Assembly: GCA_030248195.1 (NCBI GenBank)
Contig: JASAND010022166.1
Location: forward strand, 1-64,000
Length of the DNA: 64,000 nucleotides
DNA from: Trissonchulus latispiculum
Lineage: Eukaryota; Nematoda; Enoplea; Enoplida; Ironidae
Direction of reading: 5' to 3'
The notes beneath the pieces are model-generated. The model saw only the letters and a list, made by a program, of their open reading frames with translations. It was not told the origin of the DNA and did not search any database. Position numbers and translations under genes: made by a program. Shown one piece after another: positions 24,001 to 31,400 of the stretch (position 1 is its first letter; each line of letters begins with the position of its first letter).

Positions 24001-27000
24001 TCAGGGCGCCACAGGCCGCTGGATCCACTTTGGAGGGGTCCTCCAATGACAAAAAATGTTCGCCTCACCAAGGGCTTTCATTTGATACCAGACTTGGCCA
24101 CTTTTGGAAAAATCGATTTTTGGCCATTTTGGACCGGTCCGGACCCTGATCAGGGCGCCACAGGCCGCTGGGTCCACTTTGGAGGGGTCCTCCAATGACA
24201 AAAAATATTCGCCTCACCAAGGGCTTTCATTTGATACCAAACTTGGTCACTTTCGGAAAAATCGATTTTTGGCCATTTTGGACCCGGTCCCCGGTCCCGA
24301 CCCCTGGCCAGGGCGCCACAGGGGTCCGGGCGAAACCTACTATAGCCTATGCTGTAGTGCTCCCGCACCCCACCCCAAATAAGAGAGACCTGCTCGCTGT
24401 AGATATTTCTGTAGAAGAGGTTAAAGTTGAAGTTGCGACACGGTACTAGGGCCCACCACCATCAGGGTGCCCCCCAGCCACATGGATAGGTCCTAGAGCG
24501 AAACTAATGGGCCCTTTAGATTCACCATATAGGGGTTCCTATTCGAATACAAAACCTCAGCCCAGCAGCTCTTATGTGTAGGGCTCCACAGTCCGTAGAC
24601 CCAGACCCCCCTCTTACACGTTAACTAGTGACCCCTGGCCAGGGCGCCACAGGAGACCTGCCGACATCTAATATAGCCTATGCAGTAGTCCACCCTTGGG
24701 TCATGCCAAAACCCCAATATGTGAGCCCAGCTTCGCGCGCTGCGATCTATTTCGAAGTGCAATTATTTTCGGACTCCTGGGGTCACCTGGGGGATCCCCA
24801 CCGGGGGGGGGGGGGGGGGTGGGGGGCATATGGGGGGGTCCGGGAACCGCGGAAAGTAATTTCCCCGGAATTGCGGAACTTTTTGTACAAAAAACCTAAA
24901 ATAGTACGGCTCTGAAGAGTCTTCCGGCCTGCACCCCTGGGGGGAAAAATGGAGAGAAACGCGACCTGCGCGGGGGGGGGCAATTTTCATATCTCAAGAT
25001 CTACCCGGCCGATCCGGCTGAAATTTTCACAGCATGTACCCCTGCCCACAGTCTCTTCACACACCAAGTTTGAGCCCAATCGGTCCACTCCTCCGCTGGC
25101 CACAGGCCAAACAATGTCCAGATTATACACATTGCGTCAAATTTTCCCTATTCTAGGGGGAGCGTTAACGCGCTCCCCCTAATACGTATGAAATGTATAT
25201 ATAAACGTATGTACTTACCTTCCATATTTCGTTGATAAGGAACTGTGCATTATCTCTCAAAGAAGTAAGCATAGACTGTTCGAGGTCTGAGCTAAACAAA
25301 GTAGAAAAATGTACAATGCAAACAATTTTACCGTCCGTGTATTACACTGCAGCAGGGTTTTTTTTGTGTAAAATACTGTGTATTTACACAAAAAAAATTA
25401 ATTTACACAGTGAAAAACTAATTTACACAACAAAATACACAGCCAAATTTTCGAAAATTTTTACAAAAAGTGCTCTGAAAAAATAGTTTTCAAGACTTTA
25501 AGTTTTAAAAAAGCTCTAGCTTTTAACTGGGGGCTGCCGCCCCCAGACCCCCGCCTGTTTCCAATGGTTTAGATTAGTTTTCTGCATTTCTGCATCAACA
25601 TGGTTATGGGTGTTTTATTCTCCTAAGTCTTAATGCTTCTACTTATACAGTTGCGTATAATATATTTTCGTACTGCGTGCGAATATTCGTAAATAGCTAG
25701 TATTTAATCGTTTTTAACTATACATATGTTTTCTGAAGCTAGTATTATTCAATATGATTTCTTGTTTATCTCTTGTATATATAATAATAAAAGCAGCCAG
25801 AGCCTAAAAATAGTTGCCATACAACCCAAGAAATATTCAATACGAAAGCTAAAGGAATACAACTTTTCAATGCCGTTTCTGCCGTTAATTTAAAAAATTT
25901 CTCAACTTCTGGGGGCTCCGCCCCCCAGACCCCCCTCCGTTGTATAATTGTTTTCTGCATTGCGACATGATAATAGGTGTTCCATTGTTTCTGCAAGTAT
26001 ATACTTCTGCTTATCCAGTTGGGTATAATTTATTTACGTACAGCGTGCAAATATTAGTAAGACAGTATAGTATAGCTAGTACATATGTACGGTTCAATAT
26101 CGTTTCTTGTACATATCATGTATCATAAAAAGCAGTGCGAGCCACAAAAAATTGTTGCTGTCTAGCACAATAAATATTCAAAACGAAAGCTAAAGGAATA
26201 CAACTTTTCAATGCCGTTTCTGCCGTTAATTTAAAAAATTTCTCAACTTCTGGGGGGCTCCGCCCCCGACCCCCCTCCGTTGTATAATTGGTGTGTCTGT
26301 ACTATATGGAGCCGTCCCCAGTAGCAGTTAAAGCATCGAACCTTAGTACGTGACCAGCAAGTTTGTGAAAAAATTATTCCAAAAAGTTGGAAAAATAAAG
26401 AAATCGTTTCAGTAGGCGAAGTGTTTTTTCAGAAATTTGAATTTGTCCAATCTTATTTTTGACATTAAATGAATTAATCTTTTTAAACATTTCCATTATG
26501 AATTCTGTTGCAATTTACAAAATTTTCTCAACTTCTGGGGGGCTCCGCCCCCCAGACCCCCCGCGTAGCTTCTTTCGACATGTTACACAAGTGCAGTTGG
26601 CATAACTTTGGCTTGAATGATCCGAAAATAACATTGTAGCAAGAAAATAACGTCTAAATGTATTTTATTTTATATTACAGTTGAAAAACGACACTTTTAA
26701 ATTTTACACAGCTTCAAACAAAAATACACAGTGAAATTTAAATTTACACAAGATTTACACAGGTCCGATTTTGAAAAAAAACCCTGCACTGCAGTGAAAA
26801 AGAACACACCATTGGTTAAAATAAATTAGCGCTATATTATATATAATACGTATATATATACTTACAGCTGTCGCAAAATTTCTATGACCAACAAATTGTA
26901 TTACACAAACTACTTCATGCTCAATACTGATTTCCTTCGTATTGTACGTACGTATACGTGTATATACATATATATAAAAGGGTTTATATATACCTGTTAA

Positions 27001-27142
27001 TTTTAATTGTAGAGCTGAGGGGATCCAAATCTTCAAGTAGCATCGACCCCAGATCTAAGACAGGGTCCACCTGTTTCTCAACAGTAATACTCTTTAAGGC
27101 AGCAGTGCTAGCAGGAATATTGTGAGGAGGTTCCTCCGTCAT
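5975..27142 (-). CDS. RRS1: RRS1 ribosome biogenesis regulatory protein, N-terminal half, five exons
   Basis: RRS1 is a conserved nucleolar factor that acts with RPF2 and the 5S RNP (5S rRNA, uL18, uL5) in assembly of the 60S ribosomal subunit. Exons lie at 27142-26994, 25291-25219, 7649-7611, 6825-6787 and 6076-5975. All introns are GT...AG. Exon lengths 149+73+39+39+102 sum to 402 nt, so the 134 codons join without a frame break. The joined product shows family hallmarks in order: ITVEK near residue 19, LRDNAQFLINEIWK near 60, LPEPSVRLPREKP, then IPKPKPETRW, AKLKGI and MVWDEVS. Animal RRS1 is roughly 350 residues, so the basic C-terminal half is missing and must be encoded left of the window or in unrecognised exons. 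The start ATG at 27142 is followed directly by family-like sequence. Intron 2 is about 17.6 kb and consists mainly of nested transposons. Confidence 0.95.
6787..6825 (-). CDS. RRS1: RRS1 exon 4 (39 nt)
   Basis: A second 13-codon micro-exon, acceptor TTATTATAG|CTCCC and donor CCG|GTAAGT, encoding LPEPSVRLPREKP. LPEP...LPREKP is nearly invariant in RRS1. Confidence 0.95.
7611..7649 (-). CDS. RRS1: RRS1 exon 3 (39 nt)
   Basis: A 13-codon micro-exon, acceptor TTGTTTTAG|CTGCC and donor ACG|GTACGA, encoding LPVEKADDVFVVT. It aligns with the family segment between the INxxW motif and LPEP. It is too short for ORF callers and is supported by exact phase and by its collinear position. Confidence 0.9.
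8043..8388. mobile_element. Short non-autonomous DNA transposon, CTGGGC family, intact copy
   Basis: Terminal inverted repeats (TIRs) are CTGGGCTTTTTCTAGGC on the left and GTAAAAAAAGCCCAG on the right. A perfect 5-bp target duplication CGTGT lies at 8038-8042 and 8389-8393. Inside are a G-run next to the left end, a C-run next to the right end and a central CCGGCAGAGCCGG mini-hairpin. The same family, interrupted, is at 35520-38943. It has no coding capacity. The open frames across it are proline/glycine artefacts of the homopolymer runs. Confidence 0.9.
9454..9479. repeat. GC-rich terminal hairpin (11-bp stem, GGCA loop)
   Basis: ATAGGGGTCGC / GCGACCCCTAT form a perfect stem over loop GGCA, directly beside an (AT)n tract. 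It is followed by TAATATGTGTCAAAAG and CCTGGAGACACCG. The stem and the downstream text match the hairpins at 28649-28674 and, inverted, 33114-33139. It is interpreted as the hairpin terminus of a Helitron-like non-autonomous repeat whose body extends rightward. Confidence 0.7.
9480..10133. other. Body of hairpin-ended repeat, non-coding
   Basis: This is GC-richer than its surroundings, with repeated CTGCGCAGA and GCGCCACAGCGCC motifs. No gene is recognised. It joins the hairpin at 9454 to the tandem arrays that follow. Confidence 0.4.
10134..10515. repeat. 163-bp tandem repeat, about 2.3 copies
   Basis: GTTTTGCCGTC starts copies at 10134, 10297 and 10460, giving a 163-bp period. The first two full copies are nearly identical. 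Open frames on both strands across it repeat the same peptide and reflect the array, not genes. Confidence 0.95.
10545..10905. repeat. 146-bp tandem repeat, about 2.4 copies
   Basis: CAAAAGTGGTCAAATTT recurs at 10559, 10705 and 10851 (146-bp period). The monomer contains the TACCAAATGAAAGC motif, which is also present (inverted) in the ~144-bp monomers at 18655-20200. The two arrays may therefore belong to related repeat families. Confidence 0.95.
12304..13614 (+). CDS. LINE ORF1: PHD finger + NADAR domain + two CCHC zinc knuckles (436 aa)
   Basis: ORF1 proteins of CR1-like LINEs are nucleic-acid chaperones that package the RNA. Residues 36-90 give a C4HC3 PHD pattern (C36, C40, C53, C56, H61, C64, C87, C90, with LLLCHKC and WLCDRC). 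A serine/proline linker follows. Residues ~137-288 match the NADAR (YbiA/DUF1768) fold: VFCGPENPLSCF, an EHAFQYFR helix at 166-173, SPAEAKRIG at 191-199, WTTG at 257-260 and GKNALGNMLMDLR at 274-286. Residues 349-362 and 372-385 are CX2CX4HX4C knuckles. The frame is fully open. NADAR enzymes act on ADP-ribose derivatives, including removal of ADP-ribose from guanine in nucleic acid. Catalysis here is inferred, not shown. ORF2 starts 18 nt after the stop. Confidence 0.9.
   Translation: MSSSRSKGTPVSGLSNAKTSHSSNRSSGKFPKATRCAGKCNDPIGEMDHLLLCHKCRCVCHARCAGLHSQLFSSFSKLTKLNVVWLCDRCISAPSPSPHKPAPSASSSLEHCELSSSSTQTEPLPSTLSDSSQPTNVTVFCGPENPLSCFYCFDLDFDGTLFRSAEHAFQYFRLLYYGFVEDAEAVLRAESPAEAKRIGSAIVRRLETREVESFELNLMLNIQKAKLQQCSTFRDCLRSSGTSFLAHSTYPSKKAFWTTGLHRNDDVRPDSFPGKNALGNMLMDLRKSILDESFYTVRYEVANMGDFVQIIRDGELPLPMPKPFTRQRAKAKPKPTSLRQSPSVSNPLCFHCGVPGHNMRSCRLKSHGPIRCFLCNREGHKQKYCPFADPVSSRGHFSNGSQKVPLLSPNRAVPLYSEVVSKQRPPHRSCHSGMSF
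13633..14922 (+). CDS. LINE ORF2, 5' part: apurinic/apyrimidinic-type endonuclease (429 aa, truncated)
   Basis: This nicks target DNA for target-primed reverse transcription. The start ATG follows ORF1 closely. Residues 31-50 are a threonine-rich linker from an ACT microsatellite. The endonuclease domain begins near residue 77 (MKVVLCNLRSLCNK). It shows TETWL at 111-115 (catalytic Glu), RKGGGVAILV, GDLN at 220-223 and SDH at 289-291, the standard APE-like residues of LINE endonucleases. The frame ends at a TAA within repeated TCTAA units, just before sequence reading PDKMPSQF in the next frame. This looks like an internal deletion of the endonuclease-RT linker, with short repeats filling the junction. 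Confidence 0.92.
   Translation: MAENFYKNFYNSQVPITSAGAPCISACTTVGPTAATTTTTTTTAVPSDTAANFDLPPASRHQATPNTVTGSASPNDMKVVLCNLRSLCNKFLNFHFEVCLQNNFPDVICLTETWLHSGCPNSLFLCKNLYSIYRKDRSDTRKGGGVAILVKNCIVSKELKLPNLGTLEGVAVEVKGSNPGTACIFCTLYRPSAINVDCLIPLQNCLKFLTNKNKNVVVAGDLNLPGVDWSIPRAPSTFMQDSFMNSFFEQGFSQKVNFATRGDATLDLVFESLPNLVSDVNIMPPVANSDHCTVCFSTNVGMGATGDDARHVLYWDRADYANIMMKLEMINWNILFQNYPSVNEKWNVFKNICLMLIEENVPKKLVRRSGKQKYPKHIRRLLSRKRAVYKKFKRTSDPLDENRYRNIVAKCSEAIAMFHKLCESKFLSI
14946..16406 (+). CDS. LINE ORF2, 3' part: reverse transcriptase (486 aa, out of frame with endonuclease)
   Basis: RNA-dependent DNA polymerase of the non-LTR type. Motifs in order: NYRPVSLTSV near residue 55, HGFMSNRSTQTQLLE near 91, LDISKAFDSVSH (first catalytic Asp) at 125-136, GVPQGSVLGPILF at 182-194 and IFADDTKLS (catalytic Asp pair) at 212-220. 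The thumb/C-terminal region continues to residue ~480 (IWNSLPN..V). The reading frame differs from the endonuclease frame, so the first in-frame ATG is not a genuine start. FADD and the C-terminal region place it with CR1/L2/Jockey-type LINEs. The RT frame itself is undamaged. Confidence 0.95.
   Translation: MPSQFLKLFKTQLCIPLQVIFQQSYEEGVIPSDWSVAHVIPIFKGKGSRNDPANYRPVSLTSVCCKVMEKVIKKHLLEHLLNNCLISKHQHGFMSNRSTQTQLLECLNLWTNAKNAKKGVKALYLDISKAFDSVSHVKLLRKLDAYGVRGRALSWIRAFLSERSQFVKVNNVLSDRGEVISGVPQGSVLGPILFLLYINDLPGFLSYCDTKIFADDTKLSLAGSTLDEFENFKLDCLNVFNWATTNQLSIASNKSMFLEMGEPLMGTDLAVNGVAIPKVSHVKDLGVFITHDLKFSVHCDKICAKAYQKIALIFRSFVCRDTKFLVAMFKTYVRPILEFNSCVWSPSLLCDIRKIENVQRRFTKRIPALHDLSFAQRLEKTGLEILELRRLRADLVQAYKIIYEIDKVNSADFFVFASETGTRGNNLKLHCQRARLECRKRFFSNRITPIWNSLPNCVVRAANTSIFKDRIENMVFSEFLRYDLSQ
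16589..16622 (+). terminator. LINE 3' end: AATAAA plus (TTG)n tail
   Basis: AATAAA at 16589-16594 is followed at once by seven or more TTG repeats, the simple-repeat 3' tail typical of CR1/L2-like LINEs. It marks the 3' boundary of the LINE. Confidence 0.8.
17560..18600. repeat. ~125-bp G-rich minisatellite, interrupted by a transposon
   Basis: Each monomer has CCGAACTCCCACCGG, a long G run, GTCGTCGCGGTGCG, then GAAAATTTG and TTGTTTCTGCATCAGAAAAC. Starts near 17609, 17734, 17863, 17988 and 18113. The next copy is split by the element at 18241-18504 and resumes at 18505. The G runs vary in length and are likely sequencing- or replication-unstable. The open frames through it are not conserved. 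Confidence 0.9.
18241..18504. mobile_element. Short non-autonomous DNA transposon, CTGGCTTA family
   Basis: Ends are CTGGCTTATCCCTTAGC and CACTAGGGATAAGCCAG. The perfect 5-bp target duplication GGCCG (18236-18240, 18505-18509) interrupts a minisatellite monomer. The central hairpin is CCGGCGAAGCCG, with G and C runs near the ends. It is the same family as 44682-45060. Confidence 0.92.
18655..21067 (+). mobile_element. Hairpin-ended Helitron-like repeat, copy 1, with ~144-bp tandem array
   Basis: 18655-20200 is about eleven ~144-bp monomers (CAGGGCGCCACAGGCCGCTGG, CCTCCAATGACAAAAAATGT, GGGCTTTCATTTGATACCA). A unique tail, 20200-21041, ends in CCCTATTCTAG and an 11-bp perfect hairpin (AGGTAGTGCGC / GCGCACTACCT, loop TAAC, 21042-21067), after which an (AT)n tract begins. 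Copy 2 at 23600-25180 has the same order of array, tail and hairpin. No replication-helicase gene is present, so any Helitron link rests on the terminal hairpin and the array-tail layout only. Confidence 0.7.
21599..22837. repeat. 1.24-kb near-perfect palindrome (610-bp arms, 18-nt spacer)
   Basis: The arm 21599-22208 (starting AGTCTAGCAAACTTAAACTGG) is repeated inverted at 22227-22837 with only scattered differences. The spacer is AAGCCGCCGTGTCGGTTC. It has no coding capacity. The arm contains the GGTATCAAATGAAAG motif also seen in the ~144-bp arrays. It is best read as a foldback transposon; no clear TSD was found. Confidence 0.93.
22869..23258. mobile_element. Short non-autonomous DNA transposon, CTGGCTTTTTCC family, intact copy
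   Basis: TIRs are CTGGCTTTTTCCTAGGC and CTGTAGGAAAAAGCCAG. The 5-bp duplication AACAA lies at 22864-22868 and 23259-23263. It has multiple G runs, the CCGGCGAAGCCGG core and repeated AGCTATTTTT motifs. A copy carrying two further insertions is at 35719-37606. Confidence 0.93.
23285..23560. repeat. 58-bp tandem repeat, five copies, alternating two variants
   Basis: TACACGG recurs every 58 bp from 23293. Odd copies read ACGGTGCGYCATC and even copies ACGGAGCGTTATC, so the true unit is a 116-bp dimer. Non-coding. Confidence 0.93.
23600..25180 (+). mobile_element. Hairpin-ended Helitron-like repeat, copy 2
   Basis: About five ~148-bp monomers (23630-24310) homologous to copy 1 are followed by the shared tail (CTACTATAGCCTA, CCATATAGGGGTTCCTATTCGAA, GGCCAGGGCGCCACAGG) and by CCCTATTCTAG. 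It ends in a 10-bp stem, AGGGGGAGCG / CGCTCCCCCT, over loop TTAACG (25155-25180). Hairpin sequences differ between copies while stem pairing is retained. Confidence 0.72.
25219..25291 (-). CDS. RRS1: RRS1 exon 2
   Basis: The acceptor is TTTGTTTAG|CTCAG and the donor is AAG|GTAAGT. It encodes DLEQSMLTSLRDNAQFLINE followed by IWK, the most recognisable N-terminal motif of RRS1 (xARDNxQLLxNxxW in the family). It ends in phase 0, as exon 3 requires. Confidence 0.95.
25353..26786. mobile_element. hAT-like non-autonomous element in RRS1 intron 1
   Basis: Ends are CAGGGTTTTTTTTGTG and GAAAAAAAACCCTG. The perfect 8-bp target duplication CACTGCAG (25345-25352, 26787-26794) is typical of hAT. The interior carries TTTACACA-rich ends and four copies of a GC hairpin block (GGGGGCTCCGCCCCCC then AGACCCCC), near 25531, 25911, 26252 and 26538. 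25790-25950 and 26128-26290 are a tandem duplication of ~335 bp. No transposase. Confidence 0.9.
26994..27142 (-). CDS. RRS1: RRS1 exon 1 (start codon)
   Basis: Encodes 49 codons plus two bases. It starts MTEEPPHN and includes SITVEKQVDPVLDLGSMLL, matching the amino-terminal region of RRS1. The donor is CAG|GTATAT. The two leftover bases AG join the C that opens exon 2 to make serine, so the phase is right. The upstream promoter region is short: an inverted-repeat transposon starts about 130 bp upstream, ending at 27275. I saw no clear TATA box. Confidence 0.93.
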
Positions 27143-27274
27143 GATTATCTTAAAACGGATTTAACGAATTAAAACCAGTCAGCTGGTGAAAAAGAACCTC
27201 CAGGTGAAAAGAAGTATCCCGAAATAAAAATACAAAATCTGATTTATTTGCAAGAGATAGCCAAAATGTTGAAA

Positions 27275-28391
27275 TATATAGTCAAGCGGGAAAAAAAACC
27301 CACTTTTCAGATTTTTGGCCAGAACTTTTTAATGGTTTGACATATCGAAATGCTGATTATACAGGTAGCTAGGCCTAGTCGTAAGCTTTCTTATGAGCTA
27401 TAGAACACCTCTGTAGGGTGTGCCGTTAGCGAGAAAAATTGTCCCAAACTGGCGGGAAAAAAAACCCAATGCGGGAAAAAAAACCCATATGCGGGAAAAA
27501 AAACCCACCCCAAAAAATTTTTGGCAAGCTGCCAGGAGCATTTCTAACCATTCCAAATGAAAGAGCGGGTTGTTTTTAGTACAACTGCATCAAAATATAT
27601 TAGGTTTTGTACTAAAATTGAGGTCATATGGTCATTTGAAAATTTGGTATGTTTAACACATAAACATAGGCAAATTTTGGAAATTTTTTAAAATTGTTTA
27701 TTTTCGGCAGTTTAGGCATCCTATCGTGTAGAAAACGTGTTTTTCTTGTATTTAGAGCCAAACTAGACCCATTTTAAGGCAAAAATGAGCATTTTTGGTC
27801 AAAATTGAAATTTTGGCTTGAAATGGCACCGTGTCCGATTTAGACCCCCTGGACCACCCATAACAGTACGAACCCAGGTAAAACCTATACCAATTTAATC
27901 TATAGGCTCTATTAAACAAATGTATGTATTGGTTTGACCTTTCCGGTCAATGGTTAGAAAAAAAATTTAATTTTGAAAAGTGGGTTTTTTTTTCCCGCCG
28001 TGGGTTTTTTTCCCGCCAACTCCAGGTCACCCCCAGGTCGCACCGGAGGGGTCAGAGCAGTGTGACATATATCATCATGAAGCGCAACAGATGCCCTACA
28101 GGTACATATAATCCGCTTTGGTCTAAGTCTTTCCAGTAGTTCAGGGTGGCCCGGCAAAGTTTGCCAAATTTCGGCACTTGGTCGGACCAAAATTTCCAAA
28201 AATTTCAAAGTCCCAAAAAATTTGCAGGGAAGCAGTGGGAGCAACCATAATACACCCTCCAGGGTTATTTTGGATGCTCTTCAAGATAGGCTATTAAAAT
28301 CCTAGATAGCTCATACTGGTAAGCCCACACTGGGGGTGGGTTTTTTTTCCCGCATTGGCGAGTGGGCTTTTTTTTCCCGCTTGACTATATA
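27275..28391. mobile_element. Inverted-repeat element with iterated GCGGGAAAAAAAACCCA ends
   Basis: TIRs are TATATAGTCAAGCGGG followed by AAAAAAAACCCA. The GCGGGAAAAAAAACCCA unit is repeated at 27453, 27472 and 27490, and inverted at ~27986, 28004, 28338 and 28362. These iterated sub-terminal sites could be transposase-binding sites (inference). It sits just upstream of the RRS1 start codon and so forms part of its upstream region. No coding sequence. Confidence 0.8.
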
Positions 28392-28648
28392 TATTGCTTA
28401 GGGATCGACCGGAACTCCAATAAACCGGAACCGGAACCAGCTCTTTAACACTATAAAAATCGAAAATTTTTTCTGACGTTTTGGACAATTTTTGCACAAT
28501 TTTTCACTTTTTTGTAGATACTAGAACATTGCAATTACGTTTGAATTCGATTTTCTATATATAGTTATTTCAATGCACGAACATGAAATTTGCAATTTAT
28601 TAAGAGATTTTTGTCTTATAGCATAGTTAAACTTCACTATATTATATA

Positions 28649-28674
28649 TGTAGGGGCGCGATAGCGCCCCTACA
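28649..28674. repeat. GC-rich terminal hairpin (11-bp stem, GATA loop)
   Basis: TGTAGGGGCGC / GCGCCCCTACA with loop GATA lies beside an AT tract. The downstream text TAATGTGGGTGTAAAGGC then CCCCTGGAGACCG matches the hairpin regions at 9454 and (inverted) 33114. It is the end of a repeat body running to about 28780. Confidence 0.72.
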
Positions 28675-28780
28675 TAATGTGGGTGTAAAGGCGTCTGCGC
28701 GGCCCCCTGGAGACCGTGTTGGCCTGGTGTCAGCTAATTAGAGGTTCGGGAGGGGTAAAAATGTTGCCATCGTAAAGTAT

Positions 28781-30539
28781 ACAAGAATATAAATGCTCCG
28801 GTGGAGCATGAAAAATGCAATATGGGTGACATTAGGTTGTAAATGGACAGAGGACTAGGTTTTAAAACGTTAATATGGGAGGGGCAGGTTGTAAATGCCA
28901 GGAGGACTAGGTTAAAAGCGCACTAATATGGACCAGCTTCGCTGAACAACCCATATTCGCGAAAACTGTCCAGAGTTTCTATCGGCTGCTGCTATTGGCA
29001 GTCTGGGTTTTTTTTGCGCCACAAACTGCGAAATTACGCAATTTTTTTCTGAAATAAGCAAAAAATTTTGGGCCTTTGCGCCACAGTACGCAAAAATTTT
29101 TGAGCCAAAATATGCTTAAAAAATGCTATTTGGAGTCAAAAATTTTAAAATTCTCCTAATTTTTGCTGGGGGCTACCGCCCCCAGACCCCCGCCTTGTGT
29201 GTACATTTGCTTATTTGAGTTTACTCCAAAACTTTATGGTTGTTTGTTGGTGATTGATGTTGATGCTAAAGCGTTGTATTGTATCAGCTAAATTCAAAAG
29301 TGCCTTTGCAAAATTGTTTGGGGCATCAAAGCATTTTTTACAACACATCAAGTGCAGGAACCGTACCTTGATTAAAAATGAAAATTGTAGATGTATATAT
29401 ATATAATCTGTCAGCTCTACGAAACTTGCCCCTCGCACGTGGCCGCACAATTTTCTTAGAACACGAAAATGGACGGTTTTTGAATCAACTATTTACTAAT
29501 TTCTTGAAAAGTTTTGAACTACAAAAGAAATTTTTGAAAAATTTTTGCGCCTTCGGCGCATCTATATAATTGTTCTATTTCGTTCCCAGCTTTACCGTTA
29601 GCGTCCTTTTTTTAGCGTATTCGTCTCTGATCTTTCTTTAATGTCGTTAAAACGACATAATGTTAAATAATCAAAATACGTTGTATTCATTTATATATGT
29701 CGAAAACAAGATAGTGAAATCGCGAAAAAATTTTTCAGAAGACAAACTTCTTGCGAAAACACACTCACAGTTGCGAAGTCCAATTTTCAACAAATTCCTG
29801 CTGATAAATGTTTCACATATATATTCTATTCACCCACTTTCGCGCTAAGAATTGCGTAAAATTTTCGAAGGCTCCTCTCTGGCGTGGCGAAACGATAAAT
29901 AAGCATTTAAAATGCTTTAAAACGTTAAATAAAGTATAAAATAACACAAAAATCGGTTTTTTGAGCGAAAACAGGCGTGGCGCATTTTTTTCCAAATTAC
30001 GCAAAAAATTTTGGGGCACTGCGCCACGGACCGCAAAAAGTTCGGACGAAAAAAAAACACAGTTGGCAGTTCTTCGAAAAATTGTACGATATGTCAGCAC
30101 GGCCTGCAAGTATATGTGGTCGTGCTCCTTTATTATACAACTTAATAATACACGTACATAATGTCAACTGCTTTTCGCATCAACTTAATACAAGATTCTG
30201 CGCTGACACTGCAGAAAAAAAACCTTGAACACCTTTCTACCAGAACTGCATTGTTTATTTGGAATAAGCTTTAATATTTCAAAATTATCCCGCTTGCTTT
30301 GAAAGTTGAAGAATGCAGGATCTTACTCGTATGTCATGTGGAGTGGAGCATGAGTGACCGCGAATATGGGTTGTTCAGCGAAGCTGGTCCATATTAGTGC
30401 GCTTTTAACCTAGTCCTCCTGGCATTTACAACCTGCCCCTCCCATATTAACGTTTTAAAACCTAGTCCTCTGTCCATTTACAACCTAATGTCACCCATAT
30501 TGCATTTTTCATGCTCCACCGGAGCATGTTTATTCTTGT
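28781..30539. mobile_element. 1.76-kb inverted-repeat element with ~185-bp arms
   Basis: Arms 28781-28971 and 30359-30539 are inverted copies. The tips contain the small palindrome ATGCTCCGGTGGAGCAT. Inside each arm GGTTGTAAATG and GGACTAGGTT occur twice. The interior is occupied by a second, hAT-like element (29003-30062). No transposase. Confidence 0.85.
29003..30062. mobile_element. hAT-like non-autonomous element nested in 28781-30539
   Basis: Ends are CTGGGTTTTTTTTGCGCC and GAAAAAAAAACACAG. The perfect 8-bp duplication TTGGCAGT lies at 28995-29002 and 30063-30070. It carries one copy of the GC hairpin block at ~29165 and repeated GCGCCACA...GCGAAATTACGCA motifs near both ends. Non-coding. 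Confidence 0.88.
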
Positions 30540-30699
30540 CCTATTTCATTTTTAAGGTTCTCAGTAAAAAGCAAAAACGTTAAAGCTGTTTGAAAGAAAC
30601 TTTAAAAATTCCGCCAATCATTAATCGTCAACCGAAAGTACAGAACAAAGAAGCTTGAAAAGTTCCAATTTCTTCCTTTTTCTCTATTTTGACAGAAAT

Positions 30700-31400
30700 C
30701 CAACATCCAGTACCCATGGCTGCAATAGTTTTAGTTACTGTATATAGCATATAGCACTCTACTGCAGCGCAACCGAATGCAAACTTTACTGTCAGTGAAA
30801 GAAACTCATAAGACACGATTTGCAATGCTCTTCCGTACTTGTATACAAAGTTTCAGGCGATTGCTCTTTGTCTCTTGCTAGTGATAGGCCGTGCTGCACT
30901 TCAGCAGCACTCTACTGCAACGCAACCAGACGCAAACGTCAATGCCAAAGAAGGAGACTTGCACGGCACAATTTCTAATGCTATTCCGCTGTTGCCTGCA
31001 GAATTTCAGGCGATTGCTATTTGTCTGTTGCTAGTTATAGGCCGTGCTGTGCTTCAGCAGCACTCTGCTGCAGCGCAACCAGACGCAAACGTCAATGCCA
31101 AAGAAGGAGACTTACACGGCACAATTTCTAATGCTATTCCGCTGTTGCCTGCAGAATTTCAGGCGATTGCAAGTTATCTATAGTTAGTTATAGGCCGTGC
31201 TGTACTTCAGCAGAACTCTACTGCAGCGCAACCAAATTCAAACTTTACTGTCGGTGAAGGAAACTCATACGGCACGATTTGCAAAGCTCTGCCGCACTTG
31301 TGTGCAAAATTTCTTGCGATTGCAACTTAACTGCAGTTAGTTACAGGCCGTGCTGTACTTCTGCAGCACTCCACTACAGCGCAACCACATAGTAACATCG
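30700..31400 (+). repeat. 153-bp tandem repeat, about 4.5 copies, partly open in frame
   Basis: CAGGCGATTGC or its variant recurs at 30854, 31007, 31160 and 31312, a period of 152-153 bp (51 codons). Because 153 is divisible by three, a 114-codon frame (30839-31183) repeats a ~51-residue unit with a hydrophobic stretch (AICLLLVIGRAVLQQHS). The outer copies contain stops, so coding is unproven. No family is recognised. Confidence 0.85.

Noticed and set aside
29211..30228. Several short frames in the 28781-30539 element as a transposase
   Set aside because: No DDE or zinc-finger motif was seen, and they fall partly within the nested element; both elements appear non-autonomous.
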